Source: an uncultured Oscillospiraceae bacterium
GTDB lineage: Bacteria > Bacillota > Clostridia > Oscillospirales > Ruminococcaceae
DNA length: 64,000 nt
Assembly (NCBI GenBank): GCA_934539585.1
Contig: CAKTCT010000002.1
Span: forward strand, 60,540 to 124,539
Reading direction: 5' to 3'
In this document: one piece after another, positions 26,001 through 34,189 of the stretch
Layout of the letters: each line of letters opens with the position of its first letter
Position numbering within the stretch: the stretch's first letter is position 1
Position numbers and translations under genes: made by a program
The notes under the pieces: generated by a model
Databases searched by the model: none
Seen by the model: only the letters and a program-made list of their open reading frames with translations
What the model was told of the DNA's origin: nothing

Positions 26001-26014
26001 AGGCGTTTCTGTAA
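23009..26014 (+). CDS. Large GH95-like glycoside hydrolase
   Basis: This 1001-residue protein has no signal peptide. The N-terminus (ESDWNEALPLGNGVFGGMGY at residues 7-26) is the hallmark of GH95 (alpha-L-fucosidase/galactosidase) enzymes. The (alpha/alpha)6 catalytic barrel spans about residues 300-700, with YWDVNIEASYWP near residue 370, RLRHPSLLMPIFPL near 550, and LLQSYDGVIRVFPAVP near 670, all matching conserved GH95 blocks. The last ~200 residues form an extra beta-rich domain. The translation start is at 23009 because AGGAGG precedes it; longer open reading frames run into the permease gene. Cytoplasmic cleavage of the sugar brought in by importer 2 is the expected role. The exact linkage is unknown. 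Confidence 0.8.
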   Translation: MHSIVFKNAESDWNEALPLGNGVFGGMGYFRKNAYQLALNHYEVYYTLYHRYSHVLLEDPRPVRPGVYRSRYQETKAAAEKNRPRSGEDPYLHYRRTIWPTADLPRQAELQNGVSHPPTGEAAFHLGEALAEAEDFSLRLDIEDAALRLRVRKGEAVLSAETVVLSDADAALTRISQSEAGLLESLTLGYPQRRNHEGFAVSWEQKAPDTFLCRVSFYPEGEDREKYPPFSFAVVHRLMGAEGEGAVEGTAMNVRILRAGKKVSLLSYVLTELSAPEELEQTALAAAEKLAAALPERLEAHRAHWKEFFSRSRIALPDPVVERLWYLNLYVLRCSSGRGGKRFEQASGLNGLWNIRQPTMWGSLWYWDVNIEASYWPVYTANHLELAEVFNDGFLSYVPEAERRAREYYGMRGCAMDYPHTFYNCMWPWCAQYLWWYYEYSGDRDFLRERAYPLFRSLALFIEDVMEWDPETGTWGFFPDVSPEQGPITRNSTITLATVKYLLKIALKANGILKAGEEDAALFRKLLERVPPYSTAVLDRYGQVLKDSEYAPARIRLRHPSLLMPIFPLSELGPDSELARNTVFFASENTEIGVFPFGWISAAAARLGMGNTALRVLYEQGIDLIVRNNGMGAEETERWVNHCIVDSGHFYQPFMMECVGETVNCVNEMLLQSYDGVIRVFPAVPNGDPETFRFRGAQIPDYDPWKNDPPVHWRSCGFDGFLAKDGFEVSARMEAGKPCWIQLRSLRGGEAALQLPDSLAGKPVLFGGEPVSAKAEAGILRFETVPGGVYTLGELPEERRLPEEDVLCYRTHLGRKNFIGKTENTEVFKAIDSFLCDYYVANDRYRPILAYRFNFGVPFPELPQDAPGSRKDLSFIRITPEERWCSRLGFGFAGGTVQAADTGEGEYLLRDGVFGSEAVEFLVDLPKGRYDLLAVSGNGKFSTRLSVNGQSVRMDTAPGRYRAEILPVVHKGEGPLTLHISAAEGAWQLSLLVIRKVQAFL

Positions 26015-26032
26015 GCATCGGGTCCCAACGAA

Positions 26033-26071
26033 AAAATCACCCGCAGACAGCAACTGTCTGCGGGTGATTTT
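26033..26071. terminator. Bidirectional terminator between importer 2 and importer 3 operons
   Basis: A perfect 18-bp stem (26033-26050 with 26054-26071) with a CAA loop has A's on one side and T's on the other, and serves two convergent operons. Confidence 0.95.
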
Positions 26072-26073
26072 GC

Positions 26074-26955
26074 TTATCCTTTGACTGCGCCGATCATGAC
26101 GCCGCTGACAAAGTACTTTTGCAGGAAGGGGTAGACCACCAGAATGGGTACGGTGGCCACCATCATGACGGCGTACTGGATGGTCTCCGCTAGGGTCTCC
26201 GCATCGTTGCCTCCGGCGGCCTCTCCGGTGGCCATGGAGGTGTTGTTGTTGATGAGGATCTCCCGGAGGACCAGCTGCAGGGGGTACAGGGATTTCCGCC
26301 GGATGTACAGCATGGCGTCGAACCAGCTGTTCCACACGTCTACGGTGTAGTAGAGCAGGATCACCATCAGGGTGGGGATCACCAGGGGGAGCATCACCCG
26401 GAACAGGCACTGGACCCTCCCGGCGCCGTCAATGGACGCCGCCTCCTCGATGTCCTGGGGAACCGCTTCGAAGGCGTTCCGCAGGATGATCATGTTGAAA
26501 GTGCTGAGCAAGGAGGGGAAAATCAAGGCCGCGAAGGTGTTGTCCAGACCCAGCTTGCGAACGACAAGGTAGGTGGGGATCATTCCGCCGGAGAAAAACA
26601 TGGTGAACACGATGAGAAACATGAACACCGGCTTCCACAGAACCTGCTTCCGGGACAGAACATAGGAACCGATGATGGTCAGCAGCATGGCCAGGCTGAC
26701 CTTGATGACGATGAGCAAGCCGGTGTTGAGAAAGCCCCGGAGGATCATGTCGTTGCGCAGCACATACCGGTAGGCGGCGATGGTGAAGCCCACGGGCTTA
26801 TACATAAGACCCTGGAACTTCATGAACTCCGCTGCATTGCTGAAGGAGGCCACTGCCACGTAGTAAAACGGGTACAGGGTGACAAAGGCCAGAGCGATCA
26901 TGAAGACCACATCGAATACCTGGAACGCTTTTTGTCCTTTTGTTGTTGCAATCAT
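26074..26955 (-). CDS. ABC sugar importer permease, YtcP/AraQ type (system 3)
   Basis: This 293-residue permease has six membrane segments and an EAA loop (EEAASIDGAGRVQCLFRVMLP) near residue 170, with the family end VVYPFLQKYFVSGVMIGAVKG. It is the last gene of a minus-strand operon with lipoprotein, LplB-type permease and this protein, 13 bases after the previous gene. No ATPase gene is present. Confidence 0.9.
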   Translation of the reverse strand: MIATTKGQKAFQVFDVVFMIALAFVTLYPFYYVAVASFSNAAEFMKFQGLMYKPVGFTIAAYRYVLRNDMILRGFLNTGLLIVIKVSLAMLLTIIGSYVLSRKQVLWKPVFMFLIVFTMFFSGGMIPTYLVVRKLGLDNTFAALIFPSLLSTFNMIILRNAFEAVPQDIEEAASIDGAGRVQCLFRVMLPLVIPTLMVILLYYTVDVWNSWFDAMLYIRRKSLYPLQLVLREILINNNTSMATGEAAGGNDAETLAETIQYAVMMVATVPILVVYPFLQKYFVSGVMIGAVKG

Positions 26956-26968
26956 TCTCTCTGCTCCT

Positions 26969-27913
26969 TTACCACAGGCCGCCTTCGCCGGCTTTTTTGC
27001 TGATGGTGTTGGCTGCGACCAGCAGCGCGAAGTTCACCACGGAATTGAACATACCCACCGCCGAGCTGTAACTGAGGGACCCCTCCAGGACACCTTTACG
27101 GTAAACGTAGGAGGAAATGACGTCCGAGGTTTCATAAACGACGGGATTGTAGAGAAGAATGATCTTTTCATAGCCCACGTTCAGCAGGTTCCCGATCTGG
27201 AGGATCAGCATGACCACAACGGTGGACAAAATCCCCGGAAGGGTGACGTGGAGGGTCTGCTTCCACCGCCCGGCTCCGTCGATGACCGCCGCTTCATAGA
27301 GCTGCTGGTCGATGCCGGTCAGAGCTGCAAAGTAGATGATGGAGCTCCAACCGACCTCGGTCCAGATTCCAGAAATGACGTAGATGGGGACGAAGTACTT
27401 GGGGATCGTCAGCAGAGACTGCCGCTCCACCCCGAAAAGGGCGAGGATATCGCTGATGATGCCGTGGTTCGAGGTGAATTTCAGCACCAGCCCGCACACC
27501 ACGATCATGGAAACGAAGTGGGGCAGATAGGCGATCAGCTGAATCTTCCGCTGAAACTGCTTGCTTTTCAGCTCGTTGAGCATCAGGGCGAGGATGATGG
27601 GGGCGGGGAAGGCGAAAATCAGGTTGCTGACGCTGATCCACAGGGTGTTTTTCAGCAAACGCCAGAAATAGGGGTTCTGAAAGAAGCTGGCAAAGTGTTT
27701 TAAGCCAACCCATTCGCTGCCCAGGATTCCTCTTCTCGGCGAATAGTTTTCAAAAGCGATCAGCAGGCCGCCCATGGGGACGTATCGGAAAATGATGTAG
27801 AACAGCAGCACCGGCAGAAACAGAAGGTATAAGGTCCCGTTCCGTGCCAGGTCGCGCTTGAAGCGGCTGCTGCTGCCGGCTGCTGCCGCGTTGTTCCTGA
27901 CCAGCGTTTTCAC
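26969..27913 (-). CDS. ABC sugar importer permease, LplB type (system 3)
   Basis: This 314-residue permease contains YVPMGGLLIAFENY near the N-terminus, an EAA loop YEAAVIDGAGRWKQTLHVTLP near residue 205, and a C-terminal GEGGLW. The only start consistent with the ribosome binding site (AAGGGA, rather far upstream) is GTG at 27913. It lies 17 bases after the lipoprotein stop codon. It pairs with the YtcP-type permease downstream. Confidence 0.88.
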   Translation of the reverse strand: MKTLVRNNAAAAGSSSRFKRDLARNGTLYLLFLPVLLFYIIFRYVPMGGLLIAFENYSPRRGILGSEWVGLKHFASFFQNPYFWRLLKNTLWISVSNLIFAFPAPIILALMLNELKSKQFQRKIQLIAYLPHFVSMIVVCGLVLKFTSNHGIISDILALFGVERQSLLTIPKYFVPIYVISGIWTEVGWSSIIYFAALTGIDQQLYEAAVIDGAGRWKQTLHVTLPGILSTVVVMLILQIGNLLNVGYEKIILLYNPVVYETSDVISSYVYRKGVLEGSLSYSSAVGMFNSVVNFALLVAANTISKKAGEGGLW

Positions 27914-27930
27914 AGAGCAAAATTCCCTTC

Positions 27931-29508
27931 TTATTTCTTGTTGTAACGGTCCAGGGCCGCCTGGTAGATTTCAATGGCTTCTTCAATGCCGAAGCCCTTG
28001 ATGGTGTTGACGAGATCGTCAAACTTGTCCATGGGTTCCAGGCCCATAATGTATTTGAAGATCATTTCGTCGCAGGTGGTTTCCACGTTGGCCATGATCT
28101 CGGACAGGCGGGCGCTTTCGTCGGTGGTGAAGCTCAGAGGAGGAACCGTGTTGTGGGGAGCAGTGGAGTCACCCCAGACGGTCAGGGCTTCCTTCTGCTG
28201 GGAGTGCTGATAGTACTGCTCCATATAGCGTTCATCGCTGACGAAAGGAGCGGAGCCGCTGGCGAAAATGTGCTCAAGCATGGCGTCGGAAATGCTGAGG
28301 CCATCGGGGTTGTGGAGGATCAGATCGGTGTAGACAGGCTCGCCGTCCACCATGGTGTAGCTGACGCCCTCTTTGCCGAAGCACATCATCAGGTGGCCTT
28401 CATCGGTGTAGCCGTAGTCCAGGAAGCGCATGGCCAGCTCGACGTTTTTGCAGGCAGTGGTGATGAAGCCGTTGGTGTAGTTGGTGATGCGGAATCCACG
28501 GGAGCCGAACTTGGGGGTGTCGCCCTTGTTGAGCACGGGGAATTTGGCGGGAGCCAGGTCAAACTCGGGATCGGTTTCCTCCATGGCGCTCATGTATTTG
28601 CCCAGGCCGCTGCCTGCCCACACGACGGAGGCGCCGGTCTGGGAGTTGAGGATGTTGGCGTCCAGATCCGAACCCTGAACGATGTTGCGGTCGAGAAGGC
28701 CTTCGTCGTACCACTTGGCCAGATTGGCCACAGCGTCCTTCATCTCGGGCTCGATGACGCCGTAGCGAATCTTGCCTTCGTCGTCCAGATAGAACCCGGC
28801 CTTGACGCCGTATGCGCCCATGAAGACGCCGTAGCCCCGTTCCCGAACCATCAGCTGATAGGAAAGAGGAGCTTCCATGCCCATGTCCTTAAAGGCGGTG
28901 AGGGCTTCGTGCCACTCGTCGATGGTCTCCGGGACCTCAAGGCCGACTTTCTTTAAAAGGTCGCGCCGGATCACAAGGCCGCAGGAGGTGAAAGCGCCGG
29001 ATGCAGGGGCAAGGCAGGTAAAGTTATAGATTTTTCCGTCGTCGCTGGCCAACTGCTTTTTCAGATCCGGGTCTTCGTTCAGGACCTTGTTGTAGGCGGG
29101 GGCGTATTTTTCCAGATAATCGTTGAGAGGAATGATCACTTTGTCGTCGGCGAACTTCTGGATGCCGCCGGGCTCATTGGCCAGACCGGCCAGGATGACG
29201 TCGGGGAGCTCGTCGGAGGACAGCATCAGGCTGAGAGCTTCCTGGCTGCCGTTCATGGGCTGGATCCATTCAATGTCAACGCCGGTTTCTTCTTTCCACT
29301 GGACGCCCCGGGGAGAGGTCGTCATGTCGCCGTCCAGGCTGTTGGACCATACGGTGAGGGTGTCATTGCACTTTAACGGGTACGTTCCGTTGGAGGGATA
29401 GGTAATGGATGTGGATTTGTCCTTCATGTCTTTGACGCCGCAGGACGCGAGGGCCGCCGCGCACATGACAACTGCCACAGCTGCCGAGATCGTTCTCTTT
29501 CGATTCAT
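27931..29508 (-). CDS. Solute-binding lipoprotein of ABC importer 3
   Basis: This 525-residue protein has an RKR-rich n-region, a hydrophobic core and lipobox LASC (C23). The mature part is a family-1 solute-binding protein related to those of importers 1 and 2 but distinct in sequence. The start is supported by AAAGGATGG. It is the first gene of the operon, downstream of a promoter and a dyad, and lies directly after the sensor-regulator gene on the same strand. An oligosaccharide ligand is expected; the identity is unknown. Confidence 0.9.
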   Translation of the reverse strand: MNRKRTISAAVAVVMCAAALASCGVKDMKDKSTSITYPSNGTYPLKCNDTLTVWSNSLDGDMTTSPRGVQWKEETGVDIEWIQPMNGSQEALSLMLSSDELPDVILAGLANEPGGIQKFADDKVIIPLNDYLEKYAPAYNKVLNEDPDLKKQLASDDGKIYNFTCLAPASGAFTSCGLVIRRDLLKKVGLEVPETIDEWHEALTAFKDMGMEAPLSYQLMVRERGYGVFMGAYGVKAGFYLDDEGKIRYGVIEPEMKDAVANLAKWYDEGLLDRNIVQGSDLDANILNSQTGASVVWAGSGLGKYMSAMEETDPEFDLAPAKFPVLNKGDTPKFGSRGFRITNYTNGFITTACKNVELAMRFLDYGYTDEGHLMMCFGKEGVSYTMVDGEPVYTDLILHNPDGLSISDAMLEHIFASGSAPFVSDERYMEQYYQHSQQKEALTVWGDSTAPHNTVPPLSFTTDESARLSEIMANVETTCDEMIFKYIMGLEPMDKFDDLVNTIKGFGIEEAIEIYQAALDRYNKK

Positions 29509-29558
29509 TGCTCAAAACCATCCTTTCGTTTTGCAGGCGGTTTTCCGCCCGTGTTCCC

Positions 29559-29588
29559 ATGATACCCCGGCAGGCGGCGGGGTGTAAA
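29559..29588 (-). promoter_or_regulatory. Promoter of ABC importer 3 operon
   Basis: Minus-strand TTTACA (29588-29583) and TATCAT (29564-29559) are spaced by 18 bp, about 50 bases before the lipoprotein start. Confidence 0.55.
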
Positions 29589-29595
29589 GTGACCG

Positions 29596-29615
29596 TTTTC
29601 GCCAAATGGTGAAAA
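29596..29615. promoter_or_regulatory. Dyad upstream of importer 3 promoter
   Basis: TTTTCGCC-AAAT-GGTGAAAA forms an inverted repeat with 7 of 8 matching pairs just upstream of the -35 box, suited to binding the adjacent regulator. Confidence 0.45.
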
Positions 29616-29630
29616 AAACCAAAAAGGGCG

Positions 29631-31856
29631 CTATTTGACGAATATTTTCCGATACTGTGTGGGGGTCATGCCCTCTTTTTCCTTGAATACCTTGAGGAAG
29701 GTGCGGACATTTTCGTAGCCGCACTGGGCGGCGACGTCGTTGATCCGGATGACCCGGATGTCGGTGAGCAGCTCCTTGGCGCGCTGGACGCGCAGGGAGT
29801 TGATGAAGCCCACCAGCTTTTCCCCGCAGCAGTTCTTGAACACCCGGGAGAGGTAGAAGGGGGCCATGCCCAGCTCCTCGCCGATGCGGGTCACGTCCAG
29901 GTCGGCGCGGGTGTAGTTTTCCTCCACGTACTGGCGGATGCGGCGGTAGACATCGTTGTTGGAGGACTCGGCGTTCCGGGTGCTTTCGCAGGCGGTGGCG
30001 ACTACGGAAAGGAGCTGCTGCTTCATCCCCGGCATCCCGGAGCTGGGGAGGGATGCGGCGGCCTCCTGGAGCTTCTGCTGCAAGGCTTCGTCGGGGTTCT
30101 GGGAGGAAATGGCGCTGAGGATGTTGTAGACCGCGGCTTCGTACCGCCATTTGGCCATGGAGACGGCTCCCGGGCGGCAGCGGAACAGGGCGTCGATCTC
30201 CTGGGCGGCGGTTTCCGTGTCGCCCAGGCGGACGGCATTGATGATGTTCCGCTCGTGGCGGTCCGCCGACTCGTCGAAAAGCTCCGGCACTTCGCAGATT
30301 TCGTCGTAGAGCACCGTGGTTTCCACGTCGTAGAACCGGGCGCTTTCAATGGCCGAGGCCGCCTCCCGGTAGACGCCGGGGAGGCTGGGAAGGCCCTCTT
30401 TCACGGTGCTGACGGCGCTGTAAAAGGCGATCTGGAAGTTTTCCTTGGCCAATCGGGCCAGCCGGTCCAGGATGGCGGCGTATTTTTCCCGTTCCTCCCG
30501 GCTGGGGTCCGGGGTGTTGACCAGGTAGACCAGCATTCCGTCGATGTCCACCCGGAGGAGGCTGCCGCCGGGGGTCAGGTCCTCCATCATATTGTTGAGG
30601 ACGAAGATGGTGTCGGCGTTTTGCAGGTCGCTGAGGATGCCGTAATCAAAGACGCAGACGGCCAGGGCGAACCAGGATTCATAGCGGGGGCAGATGTGAT
30701 AGGCCGCCAGCTTTTCCCCGATGTTCCGGCTGTCGGTGTAGCCTAAGAGGAAGTTGACGACGACGCTGTTCCGGAGCAGGTCGGTCTGCTGTTCCAGCTT
30801 TTCCTCGATGGCTTCCTTTTTCATCCGGGAAAGGACGATCTTCTGGCGGATGACGCTGAATTCGTCGCCGTCCAGGCTTCCGTCGTCGTCGCCCAGCTCC
30901 TCCAGGATGCCCTCCAGCCTGCCGGAGTTTTTCTTGCTGACCGCCAGCAGGATGACGCCGATGCAGAGCAGGCACATCACGCTGACGCCAATGCCGATGA
31001 GGAAGATGCCCTGGATCTGGTCGGTGCGGTAGTCGTCCTCCGACACCAGGACGTACCGGCAGTCGAACCAGTCGGAATTTACAAAGTAGACAAAGAGCTT
31101 GTGGTCGATGGGACGGTAGCGGCGGATTTCGTACTCTTTTTCGAACATGGCGTTCTGGAAGTTGTACTCTTTTTTGTCACTGGACAGGAGCAGGTTGCCA
31201 CGTTTGCTCAGGATGACAACGGCGCTGCCATCGTCGGCGTAGCGTTCGGAGTAGATGGGGGAAAACATCTCCGCTTCGGAGACGGTCAGCTGGATGTGGT
31301 AGAGGATTTCCCCTCCCTGGGAGACGCTGTAATGAAAGGCCACCCTTCCGTCCAGGGTGTGGGTCAGCCGCCGGGCCCCGGGGGTGCGGAGGTCCGCCAG
31401 CCAGTCTGCGTAGGTGGAGCCGTAGTCGGAAAGGTGGAGGTTATAGTAGGCTTCGCTGTTATAGAAGGCTTTGGGCGTCACCACGGTGTCGCTGTTGGGG
31501 AAGTAGAGGAGGCAGTTGGCCGCCGTCCGGTTGTCTGTGCCCAGGAGGCCCAGGGTCTCCACCAGCATCGCGGCGTCGAACCGGGCCCGGGAGTCCAGGT
31601 GAGTGTAGCCGGAGAAGGCGTTGACCTCATTGTCGCCGGCGATCTCCCGCTCCGCCGCGTCGGCGTCGGAAAAGAGGGAGTCGATGTTGAGCTTGAGCAT
31701 CCGCAGGTAGTAGTCGTTGGTCCGCTGGAGCTCGCGGTTCATCTGGCGGCAGGCGTTGCCCACCAGGAGCCCGTTGGCCAGCATGATGACGATGAGAAAC
31801 AGAATGTACGCACCGAAAAGTGTGCGCAGAATGAACCGGTTTTTGAAAAAATTCAT
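29631..31856 (-). CDS. AraC-family membrane sensor-regulator
   Basis: This 741-residue protein has membrane segments at about residues 12-34 and 290-312 that flank an extracellular sensing domain. A cytoplasmic linker domain and a C-terminal AraC-type double HTH follow (about residues 645-738: DVTRIGEELGMAPFYLSRVF; INDVAAQCGYENVRTFLKVF). Regulators of this build sense carbohydrate outside the cell or the loaded binding protein and activate the neighbouring importer. The start is ATG 31856, spaced correctly after GGGTGG; an upstream GTG overlaps that site. It is intact, unlike its counterpart at 17035-19244. Importer 3 is the obvious target. Confidence 0.9.
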   Translation of the reverse strand: MNFFKNRFILRTLFGAYILFLIVIMLANGLLVGNACRQMNRELQRTNDYYLRMLKLNIDSLFSDADAAEREIAGDNEVNAFSGYTHLDSRARFDAAMLVETLGLLGTDNRTAANCLLYFPNSDTVVTPKAFYNSEAYYNLHLSDYGSTYADWLADLRTPGARRLTHTLDGRVAFHYSVSQGGEILYHIQLTVSEAEMFSPIYSERYADDGSAVVILSKRGNLLLSSDKKEYNFQNAMFEKEYEIRRYRPIDHKLFVYFVNSDWFDCRYVLVSEDDYRTDQIQGIFLIGIGVSVMCLLCIGVILLAVSKKNSGRLEGILEELGDDDGSLDGDEFSVIRQKIVLSRMKKEAIEEKLEQQTDLLRNSVVVNFLLGYTDSRNIGEKLAAYHICPRYESWFALAVCVFDYGILSDLQNADTIFVLNNMMEDLTPGGSLLRVDIDGMLVYLVNTPDPSREEREKYAAILDRLARLAKENFQIAFYSAVSTVKEGLPSLPGVYREAASAIESARFYDVETTVLYDEICEVPELFDESADRHERNIINAVRLGDTETAAQEIDALFRCRPGAVSMAKWRYEAAVYNILSAISSQNPDEALQQKLQEAAASLPSSGMPGMKQQLLSVVATACESTRNAESSNNDVYRRIRQYVEENYTRADLDVTRIGEELGMAPFYLSRVFKNCCGEKLVGFINSLRVQRAKELLTDIRVIRINDVAAQCGYENVRTFLKVFKEKEGMTPTQYRKIFVK

Positions 31857-31928
31857 GAACACCCACCCGTTTGAATTCGAAATCTTTCCTTATAAATTCC
31901 CCTGGAATCCGTACATTTTCATGAAATA

Positions 31929-31957
31929 ATTTTATTCTTTGTGAAAAATCTTGTCAA
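31929..31957 (-). promoter_or_regulatory. Promoter of the importer 3 sensor-regulator
   Basis: Minus-strand TTGACA (31957-31952) and TAAAAT (31934-31929) have 17-bp spacing, about 73 bases upstream of the gene start. Confidence 0.8.
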
Positions 31958-32027
31958 GCGGCTCGCCAGTATGTTCACCGATTGTACGAAAAATTCACCT
32001 GGATCCCGGCGGGGAAAAGGCTTGCAA

Positions 32028-32062
32028 AAAGACCGCGGCAGCGCTTCACTGCCGCGGTCTTT
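32028..32062 (-). terminator. Terminator of the Rrf2 regulator gene
   Basis: A perfect 14-bp stem AAAGACCGCGGCAG/CTGCCGCGGTCTTT with a 7-base loop, followed on the minus strand by further T's, lies 18 bases after the stop codon. Confidence 0.9.
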
Positions 32063-32079
32063 GGGAGCCGATGAGGCTT

Positions 32080-32517
32080 TTAAATCATGTAATCGTTGGC
32101 GTACCGCTCCCGCTGCTGGTCCAGCAGGTCCTGGAGGGTGACGCCGTCCAGGTACTCGTTGATGACCTTGCTCAGGCCCCGCCACATGGGGAGGGTGGCG
32201 CAGAAGGCGCTGCGCTCGCACTCGATGGGGTCCTGGTCCACGCAGGGCACCGGGGAGAGGCTCCCCTCGGTCAGCCGGAGAATCTGGCCTACGGTGTACT
32301 TGTCCGGGCTTCTGGCCAGCATATAGCCGCCCTGGTAGCCCCGGTTGGCCTTGAGGATGTCCGATTTGTTGAAGATGGGCACGATCTGCTCCAGGTATTT
32401 TTTGGAGATGTTCTGCCGCTTGGCGATGTCCTTCAGGGCGACGTACCCTTCCTCCTGATGCTCGGCCAGGTCCAGCAGCATCCGGAGGGCGTAGCGGCCC
32501 TTGGTGGAAATTTTCAT
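32080..32517 (-). CDS. Rrf2-family transcriptional regulator (IscR/NsrR-like)
   Basis: This 145-residue protein has an N-terminal winged HTH (MKISTKGRYALRMLLDLA; recognition region ISKKYLEQIVP near residue 37). Three cysteines C92, C100 and C106 sit where IscR and NsrR bind an Fe-S cluster, with spacing C-x7-C-x5-C. It may sense iron-sulfur status, nitric oxide or oxygen. The start at 32517 is set by AAGGAGCG; the frame extends much further upstream without support. It is monocistronic and divergent from the LysR gene. No cysteine-desulfurase genes lie next to it, so its targets are elsewhere or unknown. Confidence 0.88.
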   Translation of the reverse strand: MKISTKGRYALRMLLDLAEHQEEGYVALKDIAKRQNISKKYLEQIVPIFNKSDILKANRGYQGGYMLARSPDKYTVGQILRLTEGSLSPVPCVDQDPIECERSAFCATLPMWRGLSKVINEYLDGVTLQDLLDQQRERYANDYMI

Positions 32518-32608
32518 GTTCCCGCTCCTTCCGCGATCCGATACTCCTATAATACCATAGATTTTGTGGGTTTTCAAGGCCGGAGAGGATTTTTCCGGAA
32601 AACCGCCC

Positions 32609-32637
32609 TTGACAGGAGCCGGGGGATGTGCTATACT
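32609..32637 (+). promoter_or_regulatory. Promoter of the LysR regulator gene
   Basis: TTGACA (32609-32614) and TATACT (32632-32637) have 17-bp spacing, 33 bases upstream of the start codon. Confidence 0.85.
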
Positions 32638-32670
32638 ACGCGCAAACCGATCTGTTAAGGAGGAACCGGC

Positions 32671-33597
32671 ATGACCCTTCAGCAGCTGCATTACGTCATT
32701 ACCATCGCCCAGGCGGGGTCCCTCAACAAGGCTTCGGAGCTTCTGTACGTTTCCCAGCCCTCCCTGACCAGCGCCGTCAAGGAGCTGGAAAAGGAGCTGG
32801 GCGTGATCATCTTCAACCGCAGCGGCCGGGGCGTCACCCTGACCAACGATGGCGCGGAGTTTCTGCTCTATGCCAAGCAGCTTTACGCCCAGTACGACAT
32901 GCTCACGGAAAAATACGGCGCCGCCGGAACCCGGAAGAAGAAGTTCGGCGTCTCCTCCCAGCACTACTCCTTCGCCGTCAAAGCCTTTGTGGAGATGGTC
33001 AAGAGCCTGGACTCCTCCGAGTACGAGTTCGCCGTCCGGGAGACGAAGACCCGGGAGGTGGTCAGCGACGTGGCCACCCTCCGCAGCGAGATTGGCATCC
33101 TCTACCTCAGCGATTTCAACCGGAAGGCCATGGAGAAGCTCTTTGCGGCCAACGACCTGGTGTTCCACCGGCTCATCGAGTGCCGGGCCTATGTATACCT
33201 CTGGAAGGGCCACCCTCTGGCCGGGGAGAAGTCCATCACCTTCTCCCAGCTGTCGGAGTACCCCTGCCTTTCCTTTGAACAGGGGGACAACAGCTCTCTG
33301 TACGACTCCGAGGAGATTCTGGCGGAAAACGTGTACCCCCAGATCATCAAGGCCAACGACCGGGCCACCATGCTGAACCTGATGGTGGGCCTCAACGGCT
33401 ACACCCTCTGCTCCGGCATTATCTGCGAGGAGTTAAACGGCGAGGACTACATCGCCGTCCCCTTTGACGCCGCCGCCTCGGGGCAGAACGGCGTCATGGA
33501 GATCGGCTACATCACCCGGAAAAACATGGTCCTCAGCAAGGTGGGGCGGCTGTACATCGAGAAGATCAGCGCCTATCTGGGCATCGCCGGCCGGTGA
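32671..33597 (+). CDS. LysR-family transcriptional regulator
   Basis: This 308-residue protein has a typical LysR winged HTH (FVITIAQ-like start, then AGSLNKASELLYVSQPSLT at about residues 16-34) and a C-terminal effector-binding domain from about residue 90. AAGGAGG precedes the ATG. LysR proteins often control a divergent or adjacent gene; here the divergent gene is the Rrf2 regulator and the next plus-strand operon holds the aldo/keto reductase. Effector unknown. Confidence 0.9.
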   Translation: MTLQQLHYVITIAQAGSLNKASELLYVSQPSLTSAVKELEKELGVIIFNRSGRGVTLTNDGAEFLLYAKQLYAQYDMLTEKYGAAGTRKKKFGVSSQHYSFAVKAFVEMVKSLDSSEYEFAVRETKTREVVSDVATLRSEIGILYLSDFNRKAMEKLFAANDLVFHRLIECRAYVYLWKGHPLAGEKSITFSQLSEYPCLSFEQGDNSSLYDSEEILAENVYPQIIKANDRATMLNLMVGLNGYTLCSGIICEELNGEDYIAVPFDAAASGQNGVMEIGYITRKNMVLSKVGRLYIEKISAYLGIAGR

Positions 33598-33599
33598 GG

Positions 33600-34025
33600 T
33601 CAGAGGTACTTCTTCATCTGGTTCAGGTTCCGTTCCTCGGTCTGGATGAGCTTTTCGGCAAGGCTCCGGACCTTAGGGTCGTTTCCGGCGTAGTCGTTGA
33701 GATGCCGGGTGCCCTTGGTGACACCCATGGTGTTGCCCTGGATGACCATCTGGGCGATGTTGGAGGCGGAGGAGTCCGCCAGGGTCCTGGCCGCAGTCAT
33801 GAACTCCGCGGAGAGCTGGGCGGCCAGGCCGGGTTCCTTGGGCTTTTCCCCGTGGGATTTCAGCATGGAGGCCGCGGCGGCGGAGATTTCCCGGTACTCC
33901 CTGGTCTGGCGGCCAACGGCCTCCCGGAGTCTGGGGTCCCGGACGCTGGGCTTTAAATCGTCCAGGCTTTTGGCGCCCATTTCGGCGGTTTTGTAGACAA
34001 ATTGGAGCAGTTCGACGTCCTGCAT
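33600..34025 (-). CDS. Small helical, ferritin-like-fold protein of unknown function
   Basis: This 141-residue protein is predicted almost all helical (ELLQFVYKTAEMGAKSLDDL; REYREISAAAASMLKSHG; NLNQMKKYL at the end). The pattern is that of a four-helix bundle like DUF2383/PA2169-type or spore-coat-associated proteins in Clostridia, but I cannot name the family with certainty. The start ATG at 34025 follows GAGGTGATTCC. It converges on the LysR gene with two bases between stop codons. No terminator is evident between them. Confidence 0.65.
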   Translation of the reverse strand: MQDVELLQFVYKTAEMGAKSLDDLKPSVRDPRLREAVGRQTREYREISAAAASMLKSHGEKPKEPGLAAQLSAEFMTAARTLADSSASNIAQMVIQGNTMGVTKGTRHLNDYAGNDPKVRSLAEKLIQTEERNLNQMKKYL

Positions 34026-34110
34026 TGGAATCACCTCGGGAATAGCTTGCCCGGAGCCGGGGCGGCTATGCGGGGAGGATTTGTTCACAAAAGATTTTCA
34101 AAATGCCCTC

Positions 34111-34141
34111 TTGACTGAAAGCATACTTTAAGTTGTAGAAT
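34111..34141 (+). promoter_or_regulatory. Promoter with 19-bp spacer before the aldo/keto reductase operon
   Basis: TTGACT (34111-34116) and TAGAAT (34136-34141) are 19 bp apart, with ACTTTAAGT-type sequence in the spacer. Long spacers of this kind are typical of promoters that MerR-family activators untwist. Confidence 0.5.
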
Positions 34142-34189
34142 GAAGAAAAGAGGGAAAACCCTCCGCGAAAAGGTTAGGAGGAATCTTTG

